Assembly (NCBI RefSeq): GCF_022539505.1
Contig: NC_061513.1
Span: forward strand, 351,707,696-351,771,695
Direction of reading: 5' to 3'
Source: Lolium rigidum
Lineage: Eukaryota > Streptophyta > Magnoliopsida > Poales > Poaceae
Length of the DNA: 64,000 bases
The position numbers were made by a program, and so were the translations under genes. Within the stretch, counting starts at the first letter, position 1. Each line of letters starts with the position of its first letter. This document shows positions 35,655 to 46,975 of this stretch, piece by piece. The notes beneath the pieces are model-generated. The model was not told the origin of the DNA. It was given only the letters and a program-made list of their open reading frames with translations, and ran no database searches.

Positions 35655-36022
35655 TCTCTACTACTACTAAAGGAGCAAACATGAATTTTTCTAAACGCCC
35701 CCAACAAAACATACCAGACCTACTAAAACCGCACCATCAGGCTCACTAACCAGTGTTTTGCATTAGCCTAATCATTCTCTTTGGTGTGCACTTAGTAAAT
35801 AAGTTTGACGGACTGATACTCTGCCGCAGAGGAAATGCCAGCGGACGAAAAGTTCCGCAACCCTCGATCCAAAATGGAAAATGCTCCTTTTCAGGCGGAG
35901 GCTACGACGGTTACATCCTCCGGATCGCCAGCCGTCGATTCGTTTTAATCACCAGGACCAGGTCGTGCCAGGTCATATGGTTGTTCCATCCTCCAGATCC
36001 TTCCCGCTAGCAGCGCGTCCAT

Positions 36023-37570
36023 GGACTCAGCTTGAGTGACTTTGTGCTCAAAAGTCCACCAGTGACTTTCCTTTAATCCCAGCCATCCAAGGCACATCTG
36101 ACGCACAGAAATAGATCCAGGCAGAAACCTACCAGACCACCTACTACTTAGTGGTTTTCCTTTCCAGACCGAAGAACGCGCGGGCGGACAGGCGTTTTGG
36201 CGGGGCGGCGCTTGATTTCTCCCGCGCGCTTGCGCTCCGAGAGGGAGGCGACGGCTTCCGCTGGCCGACGGAGACTCCGCTGCGCCTCCACTCGCGCCAT
36301 CCTCGGTCGGGATTTTGCCACCTCCGCCGCGCTTCAGCCGCGCCGTCGTCACTCGGCGATTCCGCCGCGTCCTCGCCGTCCGCGCCGCCGGTGACGACTT
36401 CGACCAGTTCTGCGTCATCTCTTACTAGATCGACAAGTCTCCCTCATCTGCTTCGCTAAGAGTGTCTCCATTCTCCGGCCGGCCGGAGGTAATCCTAATT
36501 TTACCTGTACGTTAGTCAATTTGGTACACGAGGAGTATTGTTTCATATTTTCTGTAATAGACAAGCAAGTCTCGTTGGTGTAAATCAGTAGTAAAACTAG
36601 TTGAATTTGTGCAATTTTGTGAATTGATTTATGTGGGTTGGCAATGCAGAGAAATCGGGAGGACGAATGGCACAATCTGATAAGGGGATGCCCCAAATTG
36701 GCATGATATTCAAAAGTAAAGAGGAAGCTTGGCTTTTTTGGGCAGCATATGGAGGACGTGTAGGCTTTGAAGTGAGGAAGAGGAAAACTACAATCTCAAC
36801 TTCAGTTTTACCAAACTCCTCACAGCTTCTACTTGTGATGATGATAGTTTTTATGGTGAAAATATGTTATAATATCTAGATGTTGGTTACATGGTACTTT
36901 GGGAGCTACCAGTACTGCTTTTGATGTATTTTGGGGGTTTATCAGTCTTTTGAGGCCGAAGTGTACAAGTGGTGAGGCCTAAATGTATACTGCGAACTAA
37001 CTATAGTCTTTTGTTTAGTGGCACTTGTTGCTATAGAATTTGAACACTTCCAATGTTAAAAGCTTGGGAATGATCTGAACTTCCACTATGTTTCTTCTTC
37101 ATTTAATTTTAAGTTGTCAATGTAAACTTCCAGTGTGTTGCAAAAACACTGCTCAAATCTTGCTAAATTGCTGAAAATTTAAACTTCCCAGAATAATTTG
37201 AAAAAATTCCATTATATCTTATATGTTTCTCTTCGCAATCTGGGAAAATTTCGTCGGATTCGGACATACGGTTTGTGAATAAACCTCATTTCAAGTTTCA
37301 TGACTAAATTTTAAACTTGAAATTCGAACTGCCCAGAAAAAATTGAAAAAATTCCAATAAATCTTATATGTTTAGTTTTGTATTCTGGGAAAGTTTCGTC
37401 CGATTTGAACAAACTTTGATGAATAAACCTTGTTTTAGTCTGAATTCAGCTAAGTGTCTGTGTGATTTTTAGTCAGATCTGTTTCTGTGCGTCAGATGTG
37501 CCTTGGATGGCTAGGATTGAAGGAAAGTCACTGGTGAACTTTTGAGCACAAAGTCACTGAAGCTGAGTCC
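36023..37570 (+). mobile_element. Pack-MULE (Mutator-like) within the Helitron
   Basis: Terminal inverted repeats of about 95 bp start ggactcagctt at 36023 and end at 37570. They are flanked by nine-base direct repeats cgcgtccat / cgcgtccac (36014-36022, 37571-37579), the Mutator signature. The interior holds a GC-rich leader exon, an intron and the first coding exon of a FAR1-domain gene. Confidence 0.82.
36667..36879 (+). pseudogene. FAR1 DNA-binding domain fragment
   Basis: ATG 36667 starts MAQSDKGMPQIGMIFKSKEE, then WLFWAAYGGRVGFEVRKRKT, the beginning of a FAR1/FHY3-type zinc-binding domain (FAR1 family, related to Mutator transposases). After about 45 residues similarity is lost and the frame ends at 36879 without the conserved Cys/His residues. 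A leader exon probably ends at a gtaatc donor near 36488 and splices to an acceptor at 36649. Captured by the Pack-MULE; not a functional transcription factor. Confidence 0.75.
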
Positions 37571-37599
37571 CGCGTCCACCGCTGGACAGGAGAAACGGA

Positions 37600-38560
37600 C
37601 GTGGGCCCACTTTTACCTTATCTTTCCCCAGAATTATCTCCTCCACTCGTTAGTCTTCTCCTTCCTCTCGATGGATGAGCTCTGCATCAATTCTTCTCCT
37701 ACCCAACCATGCACCGCCGCCGCCGTTCCTCTCCCACCGAACCACGTGCTTCCGCCGATGTTCTTCTTCAGACTAGGCGCCGCCGTCATCCTCTTTTTTT
37801 TGCGGGATGTGGGCTCCTAATGCCCATCATCTCATGCTTCAAGCTCACACATGGAACTTTCCGACGGACCTGTTGCGGCGACCTGGAGTTGCTGCAAGCA
37901 GCGTGGGGTGCGGTGCTGCTATAGGAGGGTGACGCTGCTTCGAGCTGACGCAGGCGGTGCTGCGTGAAGCGAGTCGACGGCGTGCCCGTATGAGATGCTG
38001 CAAGTAGTGCTACTCGTGGACCGAGATGCTACAAGGGACGACCGCCGGAGCTACAAGGGACCGCCGCCGGAGCTGCAAACACCTAGTGAAGGTGCTGCAA
38101 AGGCTATCGCCGGAGTTGCAAGTAGCCGGCGTCCGAGATGCCAAGATTTACCGCCAAAGCTACAAAGCTCTACCGACGATGCTGCAAGCAGCCACCGCCG
38201 AGCTGCAAACGCCTAGTGAAGGCGCTGTAAATGCCATCGCCGGAGCTGCAAGTGGCCGGCGTCGGAGCGGCGAAGGTTCAGCGCCAAAGCTACAAAGCTC
38301 TACCGACGATGCTGCAAGCGGCCACCGGCGATCTGAAAGCAGCGTCGCCGGGAGCTGCAAGCGTTACCAGCGGTGCTGTGAACAGCCTCCGCCCGAGCTC
38401 CAACTGCCATCGCCCGGAGCTGCAAATGGCGTCCGTCTGAGCTGCATGTGGGGTTGTGCAGAGCTACAAATGACTATGGTTTCTGCTGCATCAGGGAAGC
38501 TGTGGCGGCGTCTTCTCCGGCGACGGTGGGGTGAGGGCATACAGAGGAGCGATGTGGACA
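37600..38560 (+). repeat. GCTGCAA-rich degenerate tandem region
   Basis: Dense repeats of ccggagctgcaag and related words. The clearest is a 130-bp unit at 38071-38200 and 38201-38330. As 130 is not a multiple of three, no single protein repeat is maintained, so the 182-codon ORF here is probably not real. Confidence 0.75.
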
Positions 38561-39490
38561 GACACAAGCAATAGAGCGACGGTGGGGATGTACGGGAGGA
38601 AGTGGTGCTGCCCGCCGGCGGTGGTGGTGCTGCCAAACTGCGGCCGTGGCGCTCCTGAAGGTTTTGCTGGCGGTTCCACCGGCGGCGGATCCTTGGTGCA
38701 ACAGGCAGAGAACAAGCTCGCTCCAGGAACAAGGAGAAGAGGCCAAAAAAGTAAGGAGGAAGACGAACAGAGTGGGGCCCGCACACGTGGGTTGGTCTTT
38801 TGACAAAAAAAAGAAATACACGTGTCAAACGCACGAGTCGGAGGTTCGGAGGTTCCGGTCCTCCGAGGGATTATCAGCACGCTCCATCCAAAATTCACGG
38901 GAGCCCTATTCCCACTTCCCTCACGATTGCATCTCATATAACATTTTTGCTCACGATCTCCCCGGTGAGATCCATCAGCGCCGGTCTTCATGCGCTCCTC
39001 CCGCACCCTACTACCCGGCTAGGGCATAAGTGCGACGGCGCCGCGCCGGCAGGGCAGCAGCTTGATGCCACCGCGCATGCAGGATAGCAGCTTGACGCCT
39101 CCACGCCGCCGCGTCGCCTTGGCCACGGCGGACGGCCCAATCCTGCCGGACACGATGTCCGAACGCGGTCGTCGGCCCACTCCGCGTGGCCACCACATCC
39201 TGCACCGACCGACGATGCCGCGTCTCCTACCCCGAATTAGGTATTTCTGTTTTATGCCGAATTTGAATATATCCTGATGCTCTGATGAACGACCTCTTCG
39301 TTAAGGATGACAATGGTTCAGAGACAACATCTCTCCAGCCCGTATCCGATGCATGTGCAGAATAAAGTTGGACCATTGCAAGGCACGCTGTACTGACATG
39401 TTTGTGGAACTAATCTGAGTTTTGTTGGTCCTTTCAGTTACTGGAAACTATTCATCCATTGGGGTTGGTGCTGCTTTGGGTCGGCAGGAT

Positions 39491-39940
39491 AATGTGAAGA
39501 AGAAGCACTGACAACTTCATTATGAGTCAAAGCTTCTGCTACAGTCATGGTGAATTGAGTTATGTTGCTTCTTTTTCTTTCCTGAAGTTGGCATTCCACA
39601 CTTGAAGTGGTTTGGCGTGGCGGGAGAGTACAGTGTGATGGTGATTGATCTTCTTGGAAAATACTATAAGATTTGTTCAACTACTGCCGTACAAGGTTTT
39701 CTTTGAAGACTGTGCTCCACTGATCAGATGGTGAGAACACAGTTGCTTCTTGCTGAATCTGTCCAAATCAGTATATTGTCGTTTCTTACTTTAGATGGAT
39801 TTCTTGTGTGAATATATCCGTTCTTGCAAATGTTTCAGACTAATGAATCCGACGACATGCATTCAAAGGGAATTTCTTCATCGTGATATAAAATAAAACC
39901 TAATAATGTTCTTATGGGACTTGGTAGGAAAGCCAATCAG
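39491..39940 (+). pseudogene. Casein kinase 1 exons, captured fragment
   Basis: Three exon remnants. The first, 39491-39544, reads NVKKKH-stop-QLHYESKLLLQ. The second, about 39590-39730, reads [23 protein letters not shown], then after a frame change [16 protein letters not shown]. The third, 39839-39940, contains FLHRDIK (catalytic loop), then NVLMGLGRKANQ. Introns with gt/ag edges are kept, so capture was at DNA level. Casein kinase 1 is a Ser/Thr kinase. This fragment lacks the N-lobe glycine loop and everything after the catalytic loop, and has stops and frameshifts. Confidence 0.82.
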
Positions 39941-40990
39941 GTTTGCATTTATATATATCTAGGTATTTGCTAATAAATTCTACAATCTTGACTCCATCTT
40001 GTTTGAAGGCAAATGTTGTTGATGTGTTCTGTTACTAAAACACAGTGCCTAAAGACTTATGGTTTTCGTTCCTGAAACAAGGTCCAAGAACACGAGGCTG
40101 CAGTACAGAAACATAAATTGACTGCTAAATTACTGATATAGCTCCATCGTGATTTATTTGGATACTTGGTCAGTTGGTCTATATACATTTCACTAATCAT
40201 ATTCACATGGCACATGATTCATATTTTTATTGTATTTGACGGCTTAAATTCCTTAATCTCTATTTACATTAATTTATCATAAGACAAATCTTAAGGTGTT
40301 TTCATGGACTATTTAACTTTACATGTCTGTCGAACATCAAAATATGCGGGTGCTAAGAACTGAGTACGTCATTATTATTTGTGCATTGTGGTACCAAAGG
40401 AGCACTATACCTTGCTCATTTCGAAATGTTGTTTAATCTGTTAGGCTAACACAGCCTATTTACATCGATCGTTGACGTTTTCATTGATTTATGAACCAGC
40501 CTTTATCTATATTTGGTAGTTGCAGCCTTGCAAGTATACCAAGTTGATAGTGAATACATCTTCAAAATCTGTGCTAATTGTTCACTTTATTTGGCAACTC
40601 ATGTGTTATAGTGCTAGGAACAAAATCTAATACTATATTTTTGCGCAGGTGGATGTTCGTAGCAACATGTGTTTTGGAGGGCTTCATCAGGCTTGTCCAA
40701 ATGACCTTCTCTATACAAAGGATTTTTTTTTGTTCTAAAATTGCGTTGTAATGTCATATTTAGTCTTTTTCTTATATACTGTGTTAGACTAAAATCTTTT
40801 GGCGATGATGCTTCCGCAAAAAAGTAATTTTGCATGATTGATTGTTTTTGAGGTGTCACCAAGGATGTCACGAAAACACGAGAAATGTTTGTGGTTTGTC
40901 AAATTGAGCTTTTAATCAATGGCCTCAAGAACTAAACATGTTGTTCGCTGTTAGAATAGCGGCAAGAAAGGGCAAGAAAGAACATGAGAC
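39941..40990. other. Helitron 3' portion, no gene assigned
   Basis: AT-rich with an exon-like stretch after a gcag acceptor at 40651 (gtggatgttcgtagcaacat) that I cannot identify. It may be further intron or 3' sequence of the captured kinase gene. Confidence 0.35.
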
Positions 40991-41009
40991 AAAGTGTTAA
41001 TGAGTATAG

Positions 41010-41024
41010 ACGTGCGTTGCACGT
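41010..41024 (+). other. Helitron 3' terminal hairpin
   Basis: acgtgc-gtt-gcacgt, 6-bp stem, nine bases before the CTAG end; thought to act as the rolling-circle stop signal. Confidence 0.8.
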
Positions 41025-41037
41025 GCGATCTTACTAG

Positions 41038-41594
41038 TGCTGATTAAACAAAAAAAAAATTGACATGCGCTGTCGACCGCCCGAAGCCTCGAACTCGTGA
41101 CCTCGTGCTAGAGTTAATTACCGGTTGCCAATAGACCAAGCACAGTTTGTCTTTAGTGTAGTAGTGGACATAGATTAGACGAAATTTTCACCACCCTTGA
41201 TTAGACATGAAACAACTCAATTTTTTTCTTTAGCAAGACACACATTTTTTGGGAAAATTCTACAGCATGTAATTTAGGAAGTGTGATGAATGCGTGTTGT
41301 CATTTTCTCTTTGATTGTATGTATAAGATGGATGCATGTTGTTATTTTTCTTGAGAGCTTTTATGGATCTATGCTAGCCAATTTAAGAAAATAAAAAATA
41401 AACTATTCCATTAAACGATTATTGGGTCAGGAGTGAAATACAAATACATGTCCGTTTGTTCTAAACTAGTTTACTGTATACAATTTCCACGGTAAAGCAT
41501 TTGTTTTTTAAAACTTCATAGTGCACGACTTTTTATTGCAAGCGCCGTAAATGGATATATTTTCCCTAGCATGAGAGTATTTTTTCCCCTGGCC
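41038..41594. other. Host flank of Helitron, no gene seen
   Basis: Contains a tRNA-like box pair near 41087-41150 (minus strand). A block at 41490-41590 is similar to 45005-45090 (gttttttaaaa-ttcatagt, tagatatattttccct). No ORF of interest. Confidence 0.4.
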
Positions 41595-42000
41595 TGTGAC
41601 ATGGGCATACCCTTCGGGTACCCATTATTAGTATACCTGGCTCGGCCCAATATGGAGAAGATCAAATATGGAGAAGGCCCAACAAGGCAACCCGAAGAAG
41701 TAGTCGACTAGGACTCTTGTAAAACCCTAGGATGGTTGCATATATAAAGCTAGCCAGGGCACCCGAAATAAGAAAAACAGATAGACAGAATATAGACAAC
41801 ATAGCTCCGCCTATGGCGGCACCATGTAAACATATTATGCTCATATACTGGATTGCTAGCAGCACGTAGGGATCCTCCACCGAGGGGACCCGAAGCTGGG
41901 TATGTCGTGTGCCTAATCTCGTTCCTGGAATCTCCATCGTCGCTCTCTCCCGAAACCCTAGTCTACAATACGTAGGCATTGCCGAGGTGATCCCTCGTCA
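41595..42000 (+). mobile_element. Short LTR, 406 bp, Gypsy-type
   Basis: TGTGACATGGGCATACCC to GATCCCTCGTCA, immediately followed by a primer-site-like sequence. It contains a TATATAAA box near 41741. No 3' LTR was found in the next 3.5 kb. Confidence 0.65.
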
Positions 42001-42002
42001 AT

Positions 42003-42018
42003 TGGCGCCGTCTGTGGG
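42003..42018 (+). other. Primer binding site
   Basis: TGGCGCCGTCTGTGGG two bases after the LTR end, a common plant Gypsy primer site. Confidence 0.7.
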
Positions 42019-43629
42019 AAAACGCGACGACTGGATTCTGTTATCCGGGCGAGATCCATCAAGTTCATCATCAACAACTTTCAGTTCGTCATCAACTACT
42101 ACATATGCTGGCCGGCCAGATTTTTTCGCGTCATCAGCAATCACCAGATCCCATCTGGCCAGTTCGTCGATAAATTTGCGGCTGCGTCCGATTGCCTCAA
42201 GGAGTATATCGCGCGCGTGAGCTATGAAAAGAGAATCGCGTGCGCACGACCGAAAGGAGACAAGCAGCTTTAATCACGTGAAGGCTGAAGACCAAGTTTC
42301 CTCTCTCCCATCTACCTAATGATTATTTTTTTGTACATATTGATTTGCTCTGCATGTATCGCATGGCCTGAGTCAAGCCAGGAAGACAAACACGTCCATT
42401 GCTTCGTGAGTAGGAGCAAGGAGTTCAGATCGGCGGTTTCGACGTTGCGCGAACTTACAAGTTGGCTTGTCGCGAAATCAAGACCCGAAGCAATCCCAAA
42501 AGTGAACAATGTTCTTGGCAATCAAAGTCGGCAAGCCGTCTCGTTCGGATTCGCTTCAGCGATACGAATTCGCCATCCAATATAAGACCAGGTGCTATGT
42601 TTTCAATCAATTACTAGTCGTAAAATTTATTTGGTCAAATATTTTTCCGGTTTGTGCTGTTATTTGCGCGCAGATTTCTGCGTTCCAATACAACTTTAGA
42701 TTGGAATAAGCTCCGATTACTTCGCCGCGTACAGTCGCATGCTCGGGGCTCACTTGTCGTGGAATTTTGTCATCCGGGCGGGATTCATATACATCATCAT
42801 TGAGCTTGTCATTATCAAAAAAAATCTGCACCAGCTCCTTCAACCTCATCACGAGTCCGCGCCGAAGTTTCATGCCGATCGGTTCATCGTCAATCACGGC
42901 GAACCAGGCAAGTCGCCAGTTTCCTCACAGCAATCGAGGGCCAGTACGATCCAACCTAACAGGACTGGTCTCCATCATGTCGATCGATGGCTCATCAGCT
43001 CATCACGTACTATCTGAAGAATCAGGTTTTTTCTACTCAAATCATCTCTCCAGCCTCGCATAGTAACCTCTTATTTTAATATACATTACATGGGTTGGTT
43101 CACACAGCACACCATAATGATTTACACCTCAATAGATCTACATACATGCAATTTTTTTTTGGTCTATCTTTCGTTGGGTTATTTAGCTAATAGTGAATAT
43201 TAACCCTTGATGGCTTGGGCTTATATACGAGCAATACAAATCTGTCCAAGCGGTGGAGGCGACCATCCTAACAAGTGGATTAAGGAAATAAACACTAGAG
43301 CCGTGTTGCTGTTCGCCACGCCGATCTACTCCCTTATGTCAAGGATCACACATATCAAAAGCGTACTCTTCATCGACCGCGTCCGTCGCATCGACTACTT
43401 CCGGCCATGCACCCACCCGAATACTTGAGGATCATTACATCATGGAATTATCTTATCCGGCTCAGTGAAATTATTTTTTCCGGCTCAGTGAAATTATTCG
43501 GCTTAGTGGATTTCTTTGGCTCAGTGGATTTATTTTCTTCGGCTTATTGGATTGGTTTTCTTCGGGTGATCATTGGTTACCTCTAAAAAAATACTATCGG
43601 GCGGATTTCCGGGACAGTGGATTTATAAT

Positions 43630-43905
43630 CGATGATTATTACTGGATTTATTTCTTTGGATTCATCTTCTATGATTATTACTGGATTTATTTTCTCCGGA
43701 TCAATGGATTCATCCTCTATGATATCAACGGATTCATCTTTTATGGTTATTACTGGATTCTTCGGGTCAATGGGTTCATCCTCTATGATATCAACGGATT
43801 CATCTTTTATGGTTATTACTGGATTCTTCGGCTCAATGGATTCATCCTCTATGATATCAACGGATTCATCTTCTATGGTTATTACTGGATTTTTCGGTAT
43901 TTCAT
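43630..43905 (+). repeat. 66-bp in-frame tandem repeat
   Basis: Units start tatggttatt at 43742, 43808 and 43874, exactly 66 bp apart, with shorter variants before. The frame 43547-44161 (204 codons) reads a 22-residue repeat around GYYWILRLNGFILYDINGF. A second forward frame is also open over 101 codons. I doubt that this is a protein, but the codon-multiple period is notable. Confidence 0.8.
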
Positions 43906-44295
43906 TCTTAATGGCCTTCTTTCGGCGACACGGATAATACTTGGGGGCTCGACAACGACTTCGCTCCGAGTAACAACTGTGACACGGCGTCTAAGCAGCA
44001 ATCATGGTATCACCGCAGCAACGCTCGGGAGCTCGGCTATTTCTTCATCAAACAATTTGGCGGCATTTATTTTCGCTACTTGGTGGTTTCTATTTTGGAT
44101 AGACTTCTTCTTTGCACTTGAAGACTTCATCGCGCTGACTCCGTCGCGCCCAATAAGCTAAGTGTTCTTTTAATTTGCATAAAGTTGATTATCATTTACT
44201 TTCGCCGCACCCGACACTCGGGGGCTGCGCCATACTTCTTCACTATACATCTCAGGTTGACCAAAGAAGAACCGTGTCTACAAAAAAATCTTAAA

Positions 44296-44540
44296 GGAGG
44301 AACCCGACGAAATTGTTTTCAAAGAGAGAACTCGAAGAAATCATCTTCAGGGAGGACCCGACGAAATTGTTTTCAAAGAGAGAACTCGAAGAAATCTTCT
44401 TCAGGGAGGACCCGACGAAATTGTCTTCAAGAGAGAACCCGAGAAAATTGTCTTCAAGGATGAATCCGAATAAATTTTCCTGAACAAGGAACCCGAAGAA
44501 TTATCCTCAGGGAGGACCCGAAGAATTGTCCTCAAGGAGG
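44296..44540 (+). repeat. 54-bp in-frame tandem repeat
   Basis: acccgacgaaattg recurs at 44302, 44356 and 44410, period 54, then decays into ggaggacccgaagaa variants. The open frame 44185-44463 reads RTRRNCFQRENSKKSSSG repeats. Confidence 0.8.
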
Positions 44541-44950
44541 ACCCAAAGAAATTTTCTTCAAGGAGGAACTCGACGAAAATTTCATCAAGGAGGAACCCAA
44601 AAAAAAAAAAAAAAAAAAAAGAAAGGGTGGACAAATCTTCGGGTCCATTGACTCGTCATATTGTTCCAAGCAAAGAGCATCGGTGACGTACCCGACAATA
44701 TAGAAGAACCAACATATTCGGCTGTCTCATCAAGCCCGAGAGAAAAATATAGAAGAACCCGCAAAATGGGTCGTTGCATCAGCCGAACAAGGCACTCGAC
44801 AATATATTCTCAGAACGCCAAAGTTGTGATCAATTTCTGAATGCCGCAAATTTGCGAAGGTAAGACCCCAGATCCGTTCTGCTGGGCGTGGCATCGCCGA
44901 AGACTGCGCTCTGCTACTTTTATCCGTATCAACAGATACGAAGAAATGGA

Positions 44951-45895
44951 GTTGTCCTTAAAAAATTAAGTAATGTACACCCCCATTTAGTTAGATCCAG
45001 AACACGTTTTTTAAAATTTCATAGTATTTGTTATTGAAATTCTACATTTCATAAATAGATATATTTTCCCTGGCCTCGGAGTATTTGTTTAACAAGTTCT
45101 CTTGTTCCTGGGATGACTAAGAAATAACTATTTTTAAGTATAACTACGGACCAATTTTTGAGAATAAACTATATTTGTACGTAAAATACATAAGAATATG
45201 TCACTTGTGAACTTTACTAGAAGCATTGATAACTAACTGGTATAACTTATTTCTAAATTAATCGAGAATTCATCACCATCTTTGATATATTGTCTAAATG
45301 TATTCTCGGTGTTTTTAGTTGTGTATTCCATTTTTACACACGTCACATGACGAGTTGATGTTTTATGAAATAACTTTGTGAGCGCGTAGCACCTAAAAAT
45401 GTACGTGCGAATTTATTATTTCATTTTTTTAAATTCAAAATATGTGCAAGATGTATTTTAAAATAAAGGAAATTTTCAGTACTATTGATGCGGGAATAAA
45501 CCATATTTTCATTCCAACCAAGTACATCATTTAAATAAGAAATACATATATTTGCAATAACATATTTTAATATAGCAACAACATTCAGTACAAAATATCT
45601 AAGCAGCTAGACCGAATGTTAAGTAAAATATACATACATTACCCTCTTACTGATATTCACTGGACAAATCAAATATGCTAAGTGTCATCTTGACGAGAAA
45701 AAGCAAAAGAAAAAAAAACTGAACAAATGTATAAAGCTATAATGTCCTTAAGTAGAACGTCAAGAAATGTATGGTTAGGCAGTCATCTGTAACTTGCAAG
45801 TACGAAACCTCGTCCCAGCAAATAAAATTTTATTTGTATTCTCTCATTTTTCTATCTGGCTATCTAAGATGAAATAGCGTAACGTCCTCATTTAC
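44951..45895. other. AT-rich intergenic, no gene seen
   Basis: Nothing supported apart from the short block similar to 41490-41590. Confidence 0.4.
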
Positions 45896-45899
45896 ATTA

Positions 45900-46115
45900 C
45901 AAGCATGTAAGAAGACGTCAAGGGTCTAATGTGCCAGGTAAAAATGTTAGGGTTGCTTCTGCAAAAACTGCTATACCACATGTCACCTTTTGATTGATTG
46001 AGGACCAAATGTTCACATTGATTTCAAGTTGTAGGACCATAGCTTCACACTTTGCAAGATGTAGGATTAAACCTTCACATGATGTACAAGTTGTAGGACT
46101 ATGGATGTAATTACA
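45900..46115. repeat. Inverted partner of the repeat at 35265
   Basis: Reverse complement matches 35270-35480 over about 200 bp at roughly 75% by eye. A tRNA-like block lies next to it (45775-45825). Confidence 0.6.
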
Positions 46116-46975
46116 GGGCTACACCAAAATTTCAACAAAACTTACAGGGCTACACCGTTCCGTCAGGTAAAACAACACGACATTCAGTCAAACAGGAACC
46201 AACGTGAAGGCAACGAACACACGTGTGCTCATCTTCAAAGAAAACATCAAAATGACGCACTTAACAAATCTCCCACCTAACAAAGGCAATGCCACGGTAA
46301 TTTACGTTCTCCCATAGTTCCTGCAGCAGGTATTACCTAACACCAGTTGAAAAAAGTATTACCTGGCATATAACCCCATGATTTAATAATCAAATTAAAA
46401 TGTATTATAGGCTTTTGTGCATATATATTATAAATAAATTCTATAGAAGATATTACCAATAACATTATAGCACTGGTACTACGCGGCGCTACCATCTCAC
46501 GGGCGCGGCGTGCCGCCACGCCTTTGCCTCCTAGTACTCGATTTAGTTTTCATACTATTAGTCATCGTAGTAGCTCCTTACACTTATATTCCTGAGTCTT
46601 CCAATAACAGTTCCTTGGCGGATCAACGTACAATGTTTTTTGGATTCGAAAAATCCACATGCTGACAAATTATGTTTGATCTAAAATTGTTCTTTTAGGC
46701 AGGTAGAAGTGAAGTAAGCAAAGTCTTGGAGGATTTGCGTGGGATGTTGATGGGTGGAACAGAGATGTGAGAGGGGCCAGTGCTGGTCCGTAGCGTTTGT
46801 ACCTACGGATCTGCAGTATATCTGATATACGTAGAGTTGATTGAGTGTCAAAACGTGCCTTGGCCCTCTCCCGCAAGGGAAAGAAAGAAAGCCAAAACAA
46901 ACCCTAATCTCCTCCCCCCCGCCGCAAGGGCAAGATTTGCTTGCTGCTCGCCACCGGCCATCCCAGAACAGACCC
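46116..46975 (+). promoter_or_regulatory. Upstream region and 5' leader of the 47-kb gene
   Basis: Mostly AT-rich sequence that becomes CT-rich near 46860-46920 (aaaccctaatctcctccccc), typical of a grass 5' leader. No convincing TATA box. The first in-frame ATG is 46976. The frame is open further upstream to 46841 but without ATG. Confidence 0.4.

Larger units (their letters stand above)
35655..41037 (+). mobile_element. Helitron, 5.4 kb, with captured gene fragments
   Basis: 5' end TCTCTACTACTACTAAAGG preceded by A; 3' end CTAG at 41034-41037 followed by T. A 6-bp stem hairpin (acgtgc-gtt-gcacgt, 41010-41024) lies nine bases before CTAG. These are the classical plant Helitron termini, inserted between A and T without duplication. 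There is no Rep/helicase ORF, so it is non-autonomous. It carries a Pack-MULE with a FAR1 exon, a GCTGCAA tandem block and casein kinase 1 exons. Confidence 0.8.
42019..44950 (+). mobile_element. Internal region of the short-LTR element, no pol
   Basis: No gag, RT or integrase homology seen. It contains two in-frame tandem arrays, tcgggggct motifs near 43945 and 44220, and a 20-base A tract at 44600. It is probably a non-autonomous, truncated element. Confidence 0.45.

Noticed and set aside
38026..38574. 182-codon ORF in the GCTGCAA repeat region
   Set aside because: The 130-bp repeat period shifts frame between copies, so no repeat protein is encoded.
46841..46975. Upstream extension of the PIR2-like gene
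   Set aside because: The frame is open but lacks an ATG; the sequence is CT-rich leader, so 46976 was taken as start.
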